Source: Trema orientale (taxonomy: Eukaryota; Streptophyta; Magnoliopsida; Rosales; Cannabaceae). Taken from it: DNA of 64,000 nucleotides. Both the position numbers and the translations under genes were made by a program. The notes beneath the pieces were generated by a model, which was given only the letters and a program-made list of their open reading frames with translations, did not search any database and was not told the origin of the DNA. The stretch spans positions 246,696 through 310,695 of the forward strand of contig JXTC01000165.1 in the NCBI GenBank assembly GCA_002914845.1, in the 5' to 3' direction. Shown here piece after piece: positions 1 to 10,163 of the stretch. Positions within the stretch are counted from its first letter, which is position 1. The number at the start of each line of letters is the position of its first letter.

Positions 1-856
1 ATGTTATTATTTATCATATTATTGTTTTATTGTTGTATATTTGAAGTTCTTTGGGCTTGTAATAAGTTGCAAGGTAACCTCATTTCTTATCACATATATG
101 CTCTCATTTTGCACGTGCAAACTTTCTAGGCACAAAAAACGTTTCTATTTATAAAATCACATAATCCTAATTATTATAGTAATCATAACGATCATGAGAG
201 CTAATGATGTTCACGGTTATATTTGTCAAAAAAATTTAATAAGAACAAAAATAGCAATCCTTGAAGGAAAAAAAAAAAAAAAGATGACGATGATGATGAT
301 GTTCTTCTGATTTGGAGGTGATCTTATTTGGGGTTTGTCTAGTAAACAAAATTGGAAAAGTATTGGTTTTGAGATTAGGATGAGAGAGCAGGTATTATTT
401 TGGTTGGAATTGTTTTTGCTAAATTTAGGCATTCGGTTGAGAAAAGGAACCCGGATCTATGGCTTGGCTATTGCCTTTTTGGTATTTTCATTCAAGTTGA
501 CAAAATTTTCTAGAGAGTTGAGAGAGAGCTACCAAATAACAAATCTGTGTGACCTGTAGATAAGCTTTTTAAACTCGTATTTTGTTGGCTTTCACAAGTG
601 GGAGATATTTGACTTTGTAATTCGGTTGTGATGTAGCTGTTGCTTTGCTTGCTAAAGACAGCTTCGTTTTTATTTCTATATCTATATCTATAAAAAAGAC
701 AAATTACCAAAATAGGCATAATAATCTGAATAGCCGAGTAGCCAATGTCACTTGTCTTTTCTGTTACTTCAAAATTCATAGCACAAAACAAGTTACAACA
801 TCAAGCCCAAGAATACAAGCAAAAGAAAGAAAAAATCGAGCGCAAGAAGTTCTTTA
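1..856. other. No recognisable gene
   Basis: Short open frames exist on both strands (for example 335-559 plus and 510-791 minus), but none has a recognisable domain or a supporting exon structure. A short ATG/GAT triplet run lies around 284-302, after a poly-A run. The plus-strand stretch 300-700 could be the 3' end of something that begins outside the window, but I cannot support that. Confidence 0.4.
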
Positions 857-1625
857 GGGAAATGGACCTAACTAATAGCATTTTGGGATAAATGATTTTA
901 TAGGAGTATTTTGTAGAATGATTTTTGTTAGGACAGTAACATTATTAATTATAAGTAATCACTATATTAATAAGCGATGATTAGTCCTAGAAAAATTATA
1001 AAATTTATGTTCAGATTATTCTTTCATAAAATTTATGTTCAGATTATCTCTTACTAATATTATGACGGGATTTTACAGCAAAACCAAATATAATGTGCAA
1101 GTATAAAACAAACATTTATTTAAATACAGTGTGAAAAAAGGACAATCTAATTTTCCGACCCAAAACTAATAAAAAAGTCGATTCAAAAAATAGTCCCAAA
1201 AAAGTAAAGACTTTTACAAAATTCCAAGCCTAAAGTACCGAAAATTGCAAAGTCGCGGATAGGCTGAATTTTATGAAAAATCCTGGATTGATTTAGAAAA
1301 ATATTACATTTTAAAAGTTTATTTGGAAAAATAATATTTTTAATGAATATTTGCAAAAATACTACTTTTTCTTCAAAATTGATATTTTTTTAATAGTATT
1401 CCAGGTACCGGTCAAGTTTATCTTAGTATCTCATCAATTAATAAAAAAATAATATTTTTCTACACACTTTTAACAGTGGTATTTTTCTAATTAAAATCTG
1501 GGATTTTCTAAACAATTTTAAAATCCAGGATTTTTCAATTTTGTTTTGGAAAAATTATCATAAAAAATCAAATTTCTTCAAAAATTAATTTTGGTCCAAA
1601 TTACTCTTGGTGAGGTCCATTTCCC
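857..1625. repeat. TIR element, GGGAAATGGACCT family, copy 1
   Basis: The stretch starts with GGGAAATGGACCTAAC and ends with the reverse complement of GGGAAATGGACCTCAC, giving a 13-bp perfect terminal inverted repeat about 770 bp apart. The flanks share TCTTTA, compatible with a decayed duplication but not proof of one. The interior is AT-rich and has no reading frame. It contains an internal AAAAATCCTGGATT / AATCCAGGATTTTT inverted pair (about 1278-1545). A related element with the same ends lies at 38982-39548. Likely a non-autonomous DNA transposon; superfamily not determined. Confidence 0.5.
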
Positions 1626-1771
1626 TCATCTTTACTGACGGACTGTTTTCAAGACTCATGGGGATTGGAAGCACTTATAACTTGTATAATTATGGGGTTG
1701 AGTTTATTTATTGGTCTCTTTTGTGAATTGGGTTCATGCAGAGGGTCTTGCATGCAAACTAAGTAGGCAAA

Positions 1772-2114
1772 CTACCTTGCTAGTGGACCCAGCTCGGTGT
1801 TCACAGACACCATTTCATAAAGCCCATTTGATTCAGTCAAGTCACAGTTGTTAGTCCTAGCTATTTCCATTTTCAAGCATTGCTTTAACTCGACCACTAT
1901 TCGAGTCATAGTTGGTCTCTTTGTTGAAATTGGAGATATGAAAGCCATGGCTAGTTCTAATGCTTTCCAAACAGAATTTTTTTTAGTGCCTTGCCCTGAT
2001 CTTTGGTCCACAATGTTGTTAGTTTCCGCTGTAGAGAGCCACGACTTAATCCATTCAATAACATGATTATTGCCATTGTTCTAGGACATGGCTGGGCGAC
2101 TTGTGATCATCTTC
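1772..2114 (-). pseudogene. Kinase C-terminal exon fragment of a third malectin/LRR receptor kinase (RLK3 tail)
   Basis: Read on the minus strand, this matches the last exon of RLK1 (16025-16436) almost codon for codon. It covers the kinase subdomain X-XI region, including [18 protein letters not shown] and the shared C-terminal end GPLAR followed by TAG. An in-frame TAG interrupts it after the SRPAMS residues, and the text then stays in frame with RLK1. Homology is lost at 2114, in the codon matching the E of LLEII, exactly where a TG-starting gypsy LTR begins. The front of the exon and all earlier kinase exons are missing locally. This is a dead remnant; function would need the missing ATP-binding and catalytic segments. 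Confidence 0.85.
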
Positions 2115-2862
2115 TGTTATATGTGAAATTTTCTAAATAATCAGCTCTTGAAGTACAGCTGCTCGCCCTTGCCACAATAACTCGCAGTTTGCTTAGAGCT
2201 TGTCCATGCGACCTTAAATGATACACTATTCCTCAATGAGCAAATATGCCACAGTTCAAGTTAAGCATCAACTCATATGAGCTCGCATAATACCTCTGCA
2301 AGCGAGCTGTGAGGAGGAAATAAGCTCCTAAACGAACTTTCCACATATTCAGATAAAAACATCCAAAACTGGTCGAACCAAGTCAAGAAGCAATCAAGCT
2401 GCTCAAAGTCAAACAAATCGAGGAGACTTAGGAGCTTATGGTGGAAGAGTCTAGGTCCATAATCTGCAGAACGAGACAAACAGGGGACAAGTGGGAGGCA
2501 AACTCAACCATTCTCACCTACACTTTGATAACCACTATCTGCTCCATGCTAGTGACACAAGGTTGCTATAGTATACGAAGGGTTGTTACAGTAATGCAAG
2601 GTTGCTATAGTATACACGTTTTATACATGATAAATAGCCCCTAAAATAAAAGAAAGAGGGATCGATTCAGAGAAAAAAAAAAAAGAGATCTGAAACTCTA
2701 TCAGATCCACTACAAATTCTCTCTCACGAATATCGATTACAGTGGATATAGGCTGTAGAAATTCTGACTGAGCCACTGTAAAAAGTGAGTCTTTTCCCTT
2801 CTTCATAATCACTATTCCACAAATACATATTTTGGTTATTACGTCGATTTTTGGCGTCAACA
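2115..2862 (+). repeat. Ty3/gypsy 5' LTR (inferred)
   Basis: The segment begins TGTTAT at the point where kinase-exon homology ends and finishes GTCAACA, so its ends are TGTT and AACA. A degenerate primer-binding site (ATTTGGTGTGGCTGCTGGGA, 2863-2882) resembling the tRNA-Asp type (TGGCGCCGTC) of plant gypsy elements follows directly. The LTR carries a short internal direct repeat, AAGGTTGCTATAGTATAC, near 2560-2615. No partner 3' LTR is visible, so the boundaries rest on the exon break on the left and the PBS on the right. Confidence 0.6.
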
Positions 2863-3624
2863 ATTTGGTGTGGCTGCTGGGATACTCATCTCTTTGTCCC
2901 AACAAATTTTTCAAAAATCTATAGTGAAAACTCAAAGTACTCTCTGCTAAAACGCCTCTGTCGATGGCATCAATCAACCCTAGAATTTTGATAACTAGGT
3001 CGCAATTCTCCAAAATTCTGATGAAAATGTGGCAATTCTGCAAAATTACCCTAAAGACAACAATCTTGGAGTGAATCTCGAACATGGACAATATAGAATC
3101 GAGAGCACATTTGAAACCCTCCAGTGGGCCATCAACAAATAAATGACTTTCTAAGTACCTTGCCGAAGCATAAACTGCAAAGTACTCAGAATGCCAAATA
3201 GATGAAGATCACGAACAAATGGCATATCACAATAATCATCGTTCCAATCCCATCCTCAAAGGCAAAGGCAAAGCTAATGATCAATGTGAAACTAAAGCTG
3301 TAAGTTTTAACATAGGAGCTAGTCACACTCCATCCTCTTAAACAAAACCTTTCCAGCAATCGCAATCGAGTAGATATTACAAGCCAATACCAAACAAAAA
3401 ATGCATTCGAAAGAGTCATTGAAGATCATAGATGAACTCTCGAGAAGCAATGACTAGAGCGCGACCAAGATTGATTACATTTACATGATAATCGATCATA
3501 ATCACCGCGAGCTGATAATAAGATCAAGACTTCTCAAAGGTCGCAGTAGTCCCGCTCGCACCATAAGCACAACCAGGAGCCTGTTATCCTGCCAGTTCGA
3601 GGTAATGAGCAACTCTCTAGAAAT
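2863..3624 (+). pseudogene. Gypsy leader and gag 5' part, degenerate
   Basis: This is the region between the primer-binding site and the hAT insertion. It has no long open frame, but it runs collinearly into the gag homology that resumes after the hAT element at 4335. The last 8 bases, CTAGAAAT (3617-3624), are the left copy of the hAT target-site duplication. The frame is broken by many stops, so it cannot make a protein. Confidence 0.5.
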
Positions 3625-4334
3625 TAGGGGTATTCAAAAAAACTGCCAAACCGTGAAAACCGCCCAATCCAATCCAAACCGCCTAATCCGTGCGGTTTTT
3701 TTCTTAAATGGCCGGTTATGGATTAGAAAATATGAAAACCGACTTGGCCGGTTTGGTTTTCGGTTTTAGAAAAATTCGGTCGGATTCAAACCGAACCGGC
3801 CAATAAGTTTGTATATGTATTTTTTTTAAATGTATATTAATAGTTAAAAATTTAAGCTCATTCATTCTAATTGAGTAATGATTACTCTTAGCTTATTTAG
3901 GACTATGTTACTTAAGACTCTTATGATATTTTAGACTTTAAGTCTTATTATTATGATATATTTAAGATTAAAGACTTTAAGTTTACTATTCAATTTGATT
4001 AAGTTGTAAGTTGTAACTAAAATTTAAGTTTACTATGACTTTCGATTTGGTTATAGCTTTTAACTATGTTATAGTTTCGTTTTATATTTGGACTTTATAT
4101 TTTAGATGAAATATGATTATGATATGAGCTTAGTTGATATTATATTAATTCAAATTTTTTAAGTTTTCAAACCGCGGAAACCGTCCAAACCGGCCGCAAA
4201 AATGTAGGTGCGGTTTGGCCGGTTTGAATCGACAAACTCAAACCGCACGGATTAGTAAACCGGCCAAACCGCACATTCGGATTGGTTTCTGGATTGACGA
4301 TTTAGACCGTCCAAACCGACCATGAATATCCCTA
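3625..4334. mobile_element. Non-autonomous hAT element, 710 bp, inserted in gypsy gag
   Basis: Two copies of CTAGAAAT (3617-3624 and 4335-4342) flank the element as a perfect 8-bp target duplication, the size made by hAT transposases. The ends are TAGGGGTATTCA and, on the other strand, TAGGGATATTCA. Both sub-terminal regions are dense in AAACCG / CGGTTT / GGCCGGTTT motifs in both orientations, as in many plant hAT non-autonomous elements. The middle is AT-rich and has no transposase frame. It must have moved with a transposase made elsewhere. Confidence 0.9.
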
Positions 4335-5066
4335 CTAGAAATACTGATGCTGATCATCTCAAAGTAGCCCTTGACGCAGTGCTCAAATATGACGATGAGC
4401 TTACCATCAATCGCCACTCGCCCTTTAGCGAAGAAATCCGTGTCGCACCACTCTCCACTGAAATCAAGCCATATTTGATGAGCACATTCGAAGGAAAGAC
4501 TGACCCATAGGGTCACAGGGACCATTTCAGTGATCTCTTAGAGCTTCAATGAGTGGCTGAACTTGCACGTTGTCGTTGTTTTACAGTAAGTCTGACAGGA
4601 GCAGTGAAGAATTGGTTCAAAGGATTACCAACTGGTATGATATCTTCTTGGCAACAATTTTAAACGGCGTTCTTGAGTCAGTTTCAAGCCATGAGGAATT
4701 TCATAATTCCTTTGAATAGTCTGGTAAATATTTGCCAAGGCCCCAAAGAAAGCCTCAGGTCATACCTCAACTACCTTCATAACCAAGCTCGCAAAAGTCA
4801 CTTATGCCCTAGAAAATGGAGTCTAGTTCTTGATGATGGCATGAGTGTGGGCCGAAACCAAACTCTAGGAGGAAATACATGAACGAGAATACAAAACTCT
4901 CGAAGACTTCTATTGAAGATGCAACCATCTGAAGGTTGAGTCATCTCGAGAATATCTAGTAAAGTAGAAAAGACAGAAAAGTGAGTTGTCTGAAAAAGAG
5001 CTCTCCGAGGAAGAGACAACAAAAACAACGATGATCACAGCTTCAACAAGTAGCTCGTGAACTATC
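4335..5066 (+). pseudogene. Ty3/gypsy gag (retrotransposon Gag domain) fragment
   Basis: The plus-strand reading shows the usual plant gypsy Gag layout: SPFSEEI, then STFEGKTDP (equivalent of the YDG..DP motif), then TVSLTGAVKNWFKGLP, then FLSQFQAMRN and QGPKESLRSYL. At least three stop codons break it (after KTDP, after LLELQ and after WQQF). A lysine/glutamate-rich stretch follows and ends at about 5066, where minus-strand copia sequence starts abruptly. Protease, reverse transcriptase and integrase of this element are absent. Gag normally packages the element RNA into particles; this copy is dead. Confidence 0.8.
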
Positions 5067-7600
5067 ATCACTGGCTTATGTAAATATTTTAAGATCATTT
5101 TCAGTTCTAATGTTGTAGTCTGATTCTTGTAGATACACAACATAATCATTAGGAATTATTGTTTTCCTTGCTTTAGTAGATCTTCTTCATGTTGGATCAA
5201 CATTTTCCTGAGGATCATGTTGTTTAACTGGTTGTTCAACAATTTCTAGCCATTCCTGAACAACTTGATCTACTAGATTGTTTTTAGCAATTTATGGAAC
5301 TTTAATGAATGTTTGTTCAACACCCGTTTGAGCTTGAGGAGTGTTATAAATGACAACCAATCTATGACTTAAGGTGGAAGGTTAAGTATCAATATGATCT
5401 TTCTCAGAAATGATATTCTGGGATTGATCACTTCCACTGATCAAATCATTTTCAAGAAATTTTATGTTTCTTAACTCCATTATCCTAGTGCTGTGAGATG
5501 GACAGTAGAATTTGTACCCTTTAGACCTTTCAGCATATCCAATGAAATAACCACTAATAGTCCTCAGGTCCAGTTTCTTTTTTTTGTGAGTTGTAAACTT
5601 TTACTTCAGACGGGCATCCCTAAATGCGTAAATATCGCAACCTTGGTTTCTAACCTTTAAATAACCCAAATGGTGTCTTTTGAACGGCCTTGGTTGGAAC
5701 TCAATTTAATATATATACTACTGTTTTAAGAGCTTCAATCCACAAGGATTTATAAAGTTTGGAGTCCATGTCTATTAAAGTCCGGTTCCTTCTTTCTACA
5801 ATACCATTTTGATCTAGAGAACTAGGCATGGTGTACTGGGAAACTATCCCATGCTCTTGAAGAAAATCTGCAAAAAGAACAATTACTTGTCCATTCTTAG
5901 TTTATCTATGATAATATCTCCACTTCTATTTGTTTTCACGATTTTAATTTGCTTCCTATATTGTTTCTCTACTTTGGCCTTAAAAACCTCGAAGGTATCT
6001 AGTGCTTCACTCTTGTTATGAAGCAAGTAGAGATACATGTATTGTGAATAATCATATATTAAAGAGATTAAGTATTTCGGACCATACGAGTCCATGTCTA
6101 AATTATAAATATCTGAATGTATGATCTCTAATATGTCTGTGTTCCTCTTAGCACCTTTCTTTGACTTGTTAGTCTGTTTTCCCTTTATGTAGTCCACACA
6201 AGTAGTAATTATCTATGAAAGAGATGAAGTATTTCGGATCATACGAGTCCATATCTAAACTACAAATGTTTGAATGTACGATATTTGATATGTCTGTGCT
6301 CCTATTAGCACCTTTCTTTGACTTGTTAGTCTACTTTCCCTTTATGCAGTCCATATAAGTCTCGAAATCAGTGAAATCCACAATACTAAGTACTCCGTCC
6401 TTTACTAATCTTTTAATTCTTTTTTCTTTGGTGCCATAACATAGAGAAATCTTCATTCATAATACATCCCTCGGTATAGTGTGAACATGCATAGCATTAT
6501 GAGTAGTATTGTTTTGTAAATTAATAGAGAAAAGACCTTTAGACAGTGTGTCGTTCCCAACAAGATCAGATTTATAAAATAAAACTACTATTTAAAACTA
6601 TATCGCATTGACCTTTAGCCTCACATGTGAACGCATCTTATTTCGTGAAAATATGCTTTATTCACTTCCCATTGGCTTCCTTAGGTCTCGTATACTCCGC
6701 AGGATATTCAAAATATAGATTATAGAACTAGAATCAATCCACCATGTGTTATACTTAATATCAATGATATTAAATTTCTAAGTAACAAGTGAGATCGAAT
6801 TACCTTTTTTCTCAAGTAAATTCTGAAATTTGGTACAATTCTTCTTTATGTGTCCCTTCTTCTTGCAGAAGAAGCACTTAGATTCCTTCTAGATATCGGC
6901 TTGAGGTGGTATTTTACCTTTTCCCTTCTATTTGGCTTATTTCTGATACTTTTCTTGTGTTGCCATTAATCCACTTTTACCCAATTCCATTGTCAGCCTC
7001 CATTCTTCTTGAAAACACATGTTCATGAGTTCATTGATTGACCATTTATCCTTATGTGTGTTGTAAGACATTTTGAAGGGTCCATATTACTGTAGAAGGG
7101 TGTACAAGATATAGTGTACTAGGAAAGATCCAGGCATCTCAATCTCAAGAGTTTTCAATTGAGTCACAATGTTCCTCATTTGCATAATGTACTCACGCAC
7201 ACCTTCCACACTAGTGAGCCTTAAAGATGAAAACTTCATAATCAAGGTGTTGGCATCCTGGCAAATGCCTTATCTGAAGTATCAAACTGCTCATCAATAG
7301 CCTTCAATAATACCTTGGCAACATCATGCTGATCGACTGAACAACGAATACTAGCAGAGATTTTGGTCTTTATGAACTTCGTACTGAGATAATTAGATTG
7401 CTCCCATTGTTCATAAAGAGCTTTTTGAGTTATAATTTTGGTTTTAGTAATTGTTAGTTGTCCTTCCTTATAGCATAATCAATGTCCAAGCACCCTAAGT
7501 AAAAACGAATTCTCTCTTTCGAAACTTTATAGTTATCACCTTTCAGTTCGGGAATGTTATATTTGATATCAGAAATTTTGCATGTTGTATGACCGCATAA
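5067..7600 (-). pseudogene. Ty1/copia polyprotein fragment (copia A: gag to integrase C-terminus)
   Basis: On the minus strand, from right to left, I read a Gag start (IPELKGDNYKVSKERI, about 7570-7500) and a zinc knuckle CFFCKKKGHIKKNC (C-x2-C-x4-H-x4-C, about 6840-6885). The integrase core follows (LEIIHSDIYNLDMDS and LISLIYDYSQYMYLYLLH, 5883-6197), then the integrase C-terminal part (QYTMPSSLDQNGIVERRNRT, LWIEALKTVVYILN, KTPFGLF, about 5880-5500). A stretch near 6200-6370 repeats the text of 6040-6200, suggesting a local duplication. Stops and frameshifts are many. The reading ends near 5080, before reverse transcriptase; RT, RNase H and the 3' LTR are lost. Confidence 0.85.
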
Positions 7601-8968
7601 AATTAAACTTACATGCTTATATTTCAAAATTTAGAGACTAACAAACATATATCATATTTTACTACTGTGAATCACGTTTCACAATTATGAATCTAGTGAC
7701 ATAAAACTTGCCTTTGGACTAAAATTCTAATTCTATTAGACTCATCTATAACTTTATGATAAAGCTATCAAATTATGTTCCTTTTCCTAATTTCTGTGAG
7801 TAATTAAGAAATATAATCTAATATTCTACCCTAATTAATCATATGATAATATATATATAAAATTCATATGGGATAAAATTATTATATCAAATATGATTAA
7901 TTACAATTAATGTCAATTTTCTATATTTGATCCTAAAACACTTAATATATAATTTTGCATAATTAAAGATATTATGACTAAACTCTAATTAATTAAAATT
8001 ATATAGATTACTTGACATTTAATTTTATTCACAAAAATTATTCATATAAATTACATACAACAATAGACAATATTTACGAAAATATGAACAATATTTAATT
8101 TTATGCACAAAAATTATATTACAAGAATTGCATATATATCAACAATTATACATACAAAATAATTATAATTTAAGCACATAAATTTTCAAAATGAAATTTC
8201 AAAAAAAATACCCAAATGAAATTGTAAAAAAAAAAAATCAAGATTTTAAAATTTAATTTCACAAAATAATATTCATAAAAAATGCCAAATATATGAATTT
8301 TTCTTAAAAGCACCAAAAATAATTAAATATTCAAAAATATCAAAAATATGATTGTTTCACAAAAATACCTGTATATTAATTTTGGGAAAAATTCATTTTT
8401 TTTAATCTGATGCCCAAAAAAAACAACATGACGTTTATCAAAGGGGCTATTTTACAGAAAAAGGACAAGTCGTTTGCTTAATGAACCGCTGAAATTTTCC
8501 TTAGAAAAAAGACATGTCGTTTTGTAAATAGCCTAAGAAAACGACATGTCGTTTTGTGAAACGATAGTAGTTATTTTCTGTCAAACGACGTGTCGTTCTC
8601 TTCAACCTTCGAAAAAAGATATGTTGTTTTTTTAAATGATAGACGATAGTTCTACCCTATAAACGACATATCGTTTGTTCGGCCATATCGAAGTCGTTTT
8701 TCATTGTCCTCTTTGCACATTTCGACTTTTTGACCCGTTTTTTGACTCGTTTCAGACCTGGTTTCGGCCTGAATTGATCTTAAGCTTCTGGATATCAAAA
8801 TCAACATTTCAAGTCACAAAAATGTTGGAAAATTAAATTCCTATTGATTTATGACAACATTATTCATCAAAAAAATCAAAATCTTAAACTTTGAAATTGA
8901 AAATTTTATTAGGTACTTTAACAAAATATTTCCAGATTTCGAAACTTATTAAGACGGAGATATAACTT
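7600..8968 (-). other. Leader (5' untranslated) region of copia A, very AT-rich
   Basis: This lies between the Gag start and the degenerate primer-binding site. No coding potential is visible. The first part (7600-8400) is almost pure A/T. The part at 8430-8710 holds the ACGACATGTCGT-type palindromes listed separately. Confidence 0.5.
8430..8710. repeat. Cluster of ACGAC/GTCGT palindromes
   Basis: At least six copies of an AAACGAC..GTCGTTT-type motif occur in both orientations within 280 bp. Examples are ACGACATGTCGTTTTG, ACGACGTGTCGTTC and ACGACATATCGTTTG, besides single half-sites. Spacing is irregular, so this is not a simple tandem array. The position is the copia A leader. A second ACGAC-rich patch lies at 24330-24870. 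Confidence 0.6.
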
Positions 8969-8981
8969 GTTCTAATATCAA
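8969..8981 (-). other. Degenerate primer-binding site of copia A
   Basis: The minus strand reads TTGATATTAGAAC, three mismatches from the initiator-tRNA(Met) site TTGGTATCAGAGC used by plant copia elements. It sits where expected, upstream of Gag. About 20 bp of LTR-like sequence starting TGTAAGAC follow (from 8983) before unrelated DNA begins, so the 5' LTR is almost wholly lost. Confidence 0.5.
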
Positions 8982-9006
8982 CTGTAAGACTAATTAATGA
9001 TCTAAA

Positions 9007-9237
9007 CAGTGTTTTAGCAACGTTGGCCTACCTAGGATCGGGTCAGGTCGGATCGGGCTAGTCCACTCTGGCCGTGCTCGGCCTGTTTTTTCTTTTTTCA
9101 TTTTTTTTTTAATTCTGGTTCCTAAAAAAATTATAATGATAAGGGCCTAGAATGGGTCCTTAAAAAGAAAAAAAGAAAGGGTCGGGCCAGGTCAGGCCGG
9201 GCCGGACCGAAATTCCAAAAGCCTAGCACAACCCCTA
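9007..9237. repeat. Small GC-rich repeat, hAT-like, GGTCGGGCC-rich ends
   Basis: Both ends are rich in GGTCGG/GGGCC motifs in inverted orientation (left: GGATCGGGTCAGGTCGGATC; right: GGTCGGGCCAGGTCAGGCC), and the middle is T/A-rich. The right edge read on the minus strand is TAGGGGTTGTGCTAGGC, close to plant hAT ends. I could not find a clear 8-bp target duplication. It has no reading frame. Confidence 0.4.
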
Positions 9238-9239
9238 CA

Positions 9240-9922
9240 TATACGTATATCTAAGCTCTGTCCATCACAGAGACTCAAAAATCAATCCATCCAATTATGA
9301 GATTATGGGCAACCATTAGACAATTATTAGGAGATTCTAATTTGATCAGATAAGGTGGAATTTATGGGCCACTATTAGTCATTAATTTTGGATACGCTCA
9401 CATTTAAATGATTTTGCCAAGAATGGAAAAACTTCTTACAAATGAAACCTGTGGAAGATCGTGAGATCATGTTAAATTCTACGATAAGAAGAGAAAATCC
9501 AGTATTTATATTTAAAAGATTTAAGATCACTAATAAATCTGGTATGTCCTGGCTATGAACAAGAACCAGTAAAGCAAAAGCACAATGATATATTCCATAG
9601 AGAGTGTGCATTTCCATTTTTACTTTGAAGGAATGTAGATGAAAGTATACTCTGAAAAAATAGCAATTATGTGGATAACTATATACATCAAGCTCAACTT
9701 TTCTTTCCAGTTTTGGATGTTGATATCCATATACAACTGACCTCTTCTTGTTCAGTGACGTGTTATCACCTAAAGTCGACATTTAAAGCTTGCTATGTTC
9801 CCTATTTTAAAGATCATTAAGGACACTTCCGAACTTAGTATCTCCTTACAAAAAAGGTGCTTTATAGCTAGAGTGCACAATTGAGTGATGTATGCCTAAT
9901 ATAATATTAACAGAAAATTTTG
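9240..9922. other. No further gene supported
   Basis: Apart from the possible leader exon at 9525-9617, this stretch has no recognisable domain. The last five bases before the copia C LTR (TCCTA, 9923-9927) are its target duplication. Confidence 0.4.
9525..9617 (-). pseudogene. Possible signal-peptide exon of RLK3
   Basis: The minus strand starting at 9617 reads MEMHTLYGIYHCAFALLVL followed by VHSQDIP. This looks like the first exon of LRR-I kinases: a hydrophobic leader ending in a Q-D dipeptide, compare INGQDQS in RLK1 and VHADQNQT in RLK2. The next bases approximate the GFIS start of exon 2, without an intron, and then diverge. It lies on the same strand as the kinase tail at 1772-2114, so the two could be the head and tail of one gene. 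The similarity is short and hydrophobic leaders are easily matched by chance. The 135-codon open frame around it (9375-9782) shows nothing else recognisable. Confidence 0.35.
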
Positions 9923-9927
9923 TCCTA

Positions 9928-10152
9928 GTTGAGATTTAGAACAGAGTAGTATATTGATAGAACGACTTTAGAATTAGTGTGATGAAAATGCTCAGTATAG
10001 AGCTTAATTCTCTCATTAGTCTTTTATAATATTACAGAGTTAATATTTTAGAGCTAACTAAGTTGTAACAGATTACAACAGCTTTATACAAAATACGATA
10101 ACATCCTAAGTACTCTAACGGCTGAACTAACTATCTACAACTTCCCCAATAG
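9928..10152 (-). repeat. 3' LTR of copia C
   Basis: It matches 14984-15209 throughout, starting GTTGAGATTTAG and ending CAATAG on the plus strand. TCCTA precedes it and the polypurine tract follows it. Confidence 0.93.
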
Positions 10153-10163
10153 CCTCCCTCAAG

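Noticed and set aside
335..791. Frames near the left edge as the 3' end of a gene
   Set aside because: No domain on either strand; the apparent terminal exon could not be tied to any family.
9375..9782. 135-codon minus-strand open frame as a complete gene
   Set aside because: Only the MEMHTLYG..VHSQD stretch resembles anything (an LRR-I leader). The rest has no domain, so only that piece is reported, at low confidence.
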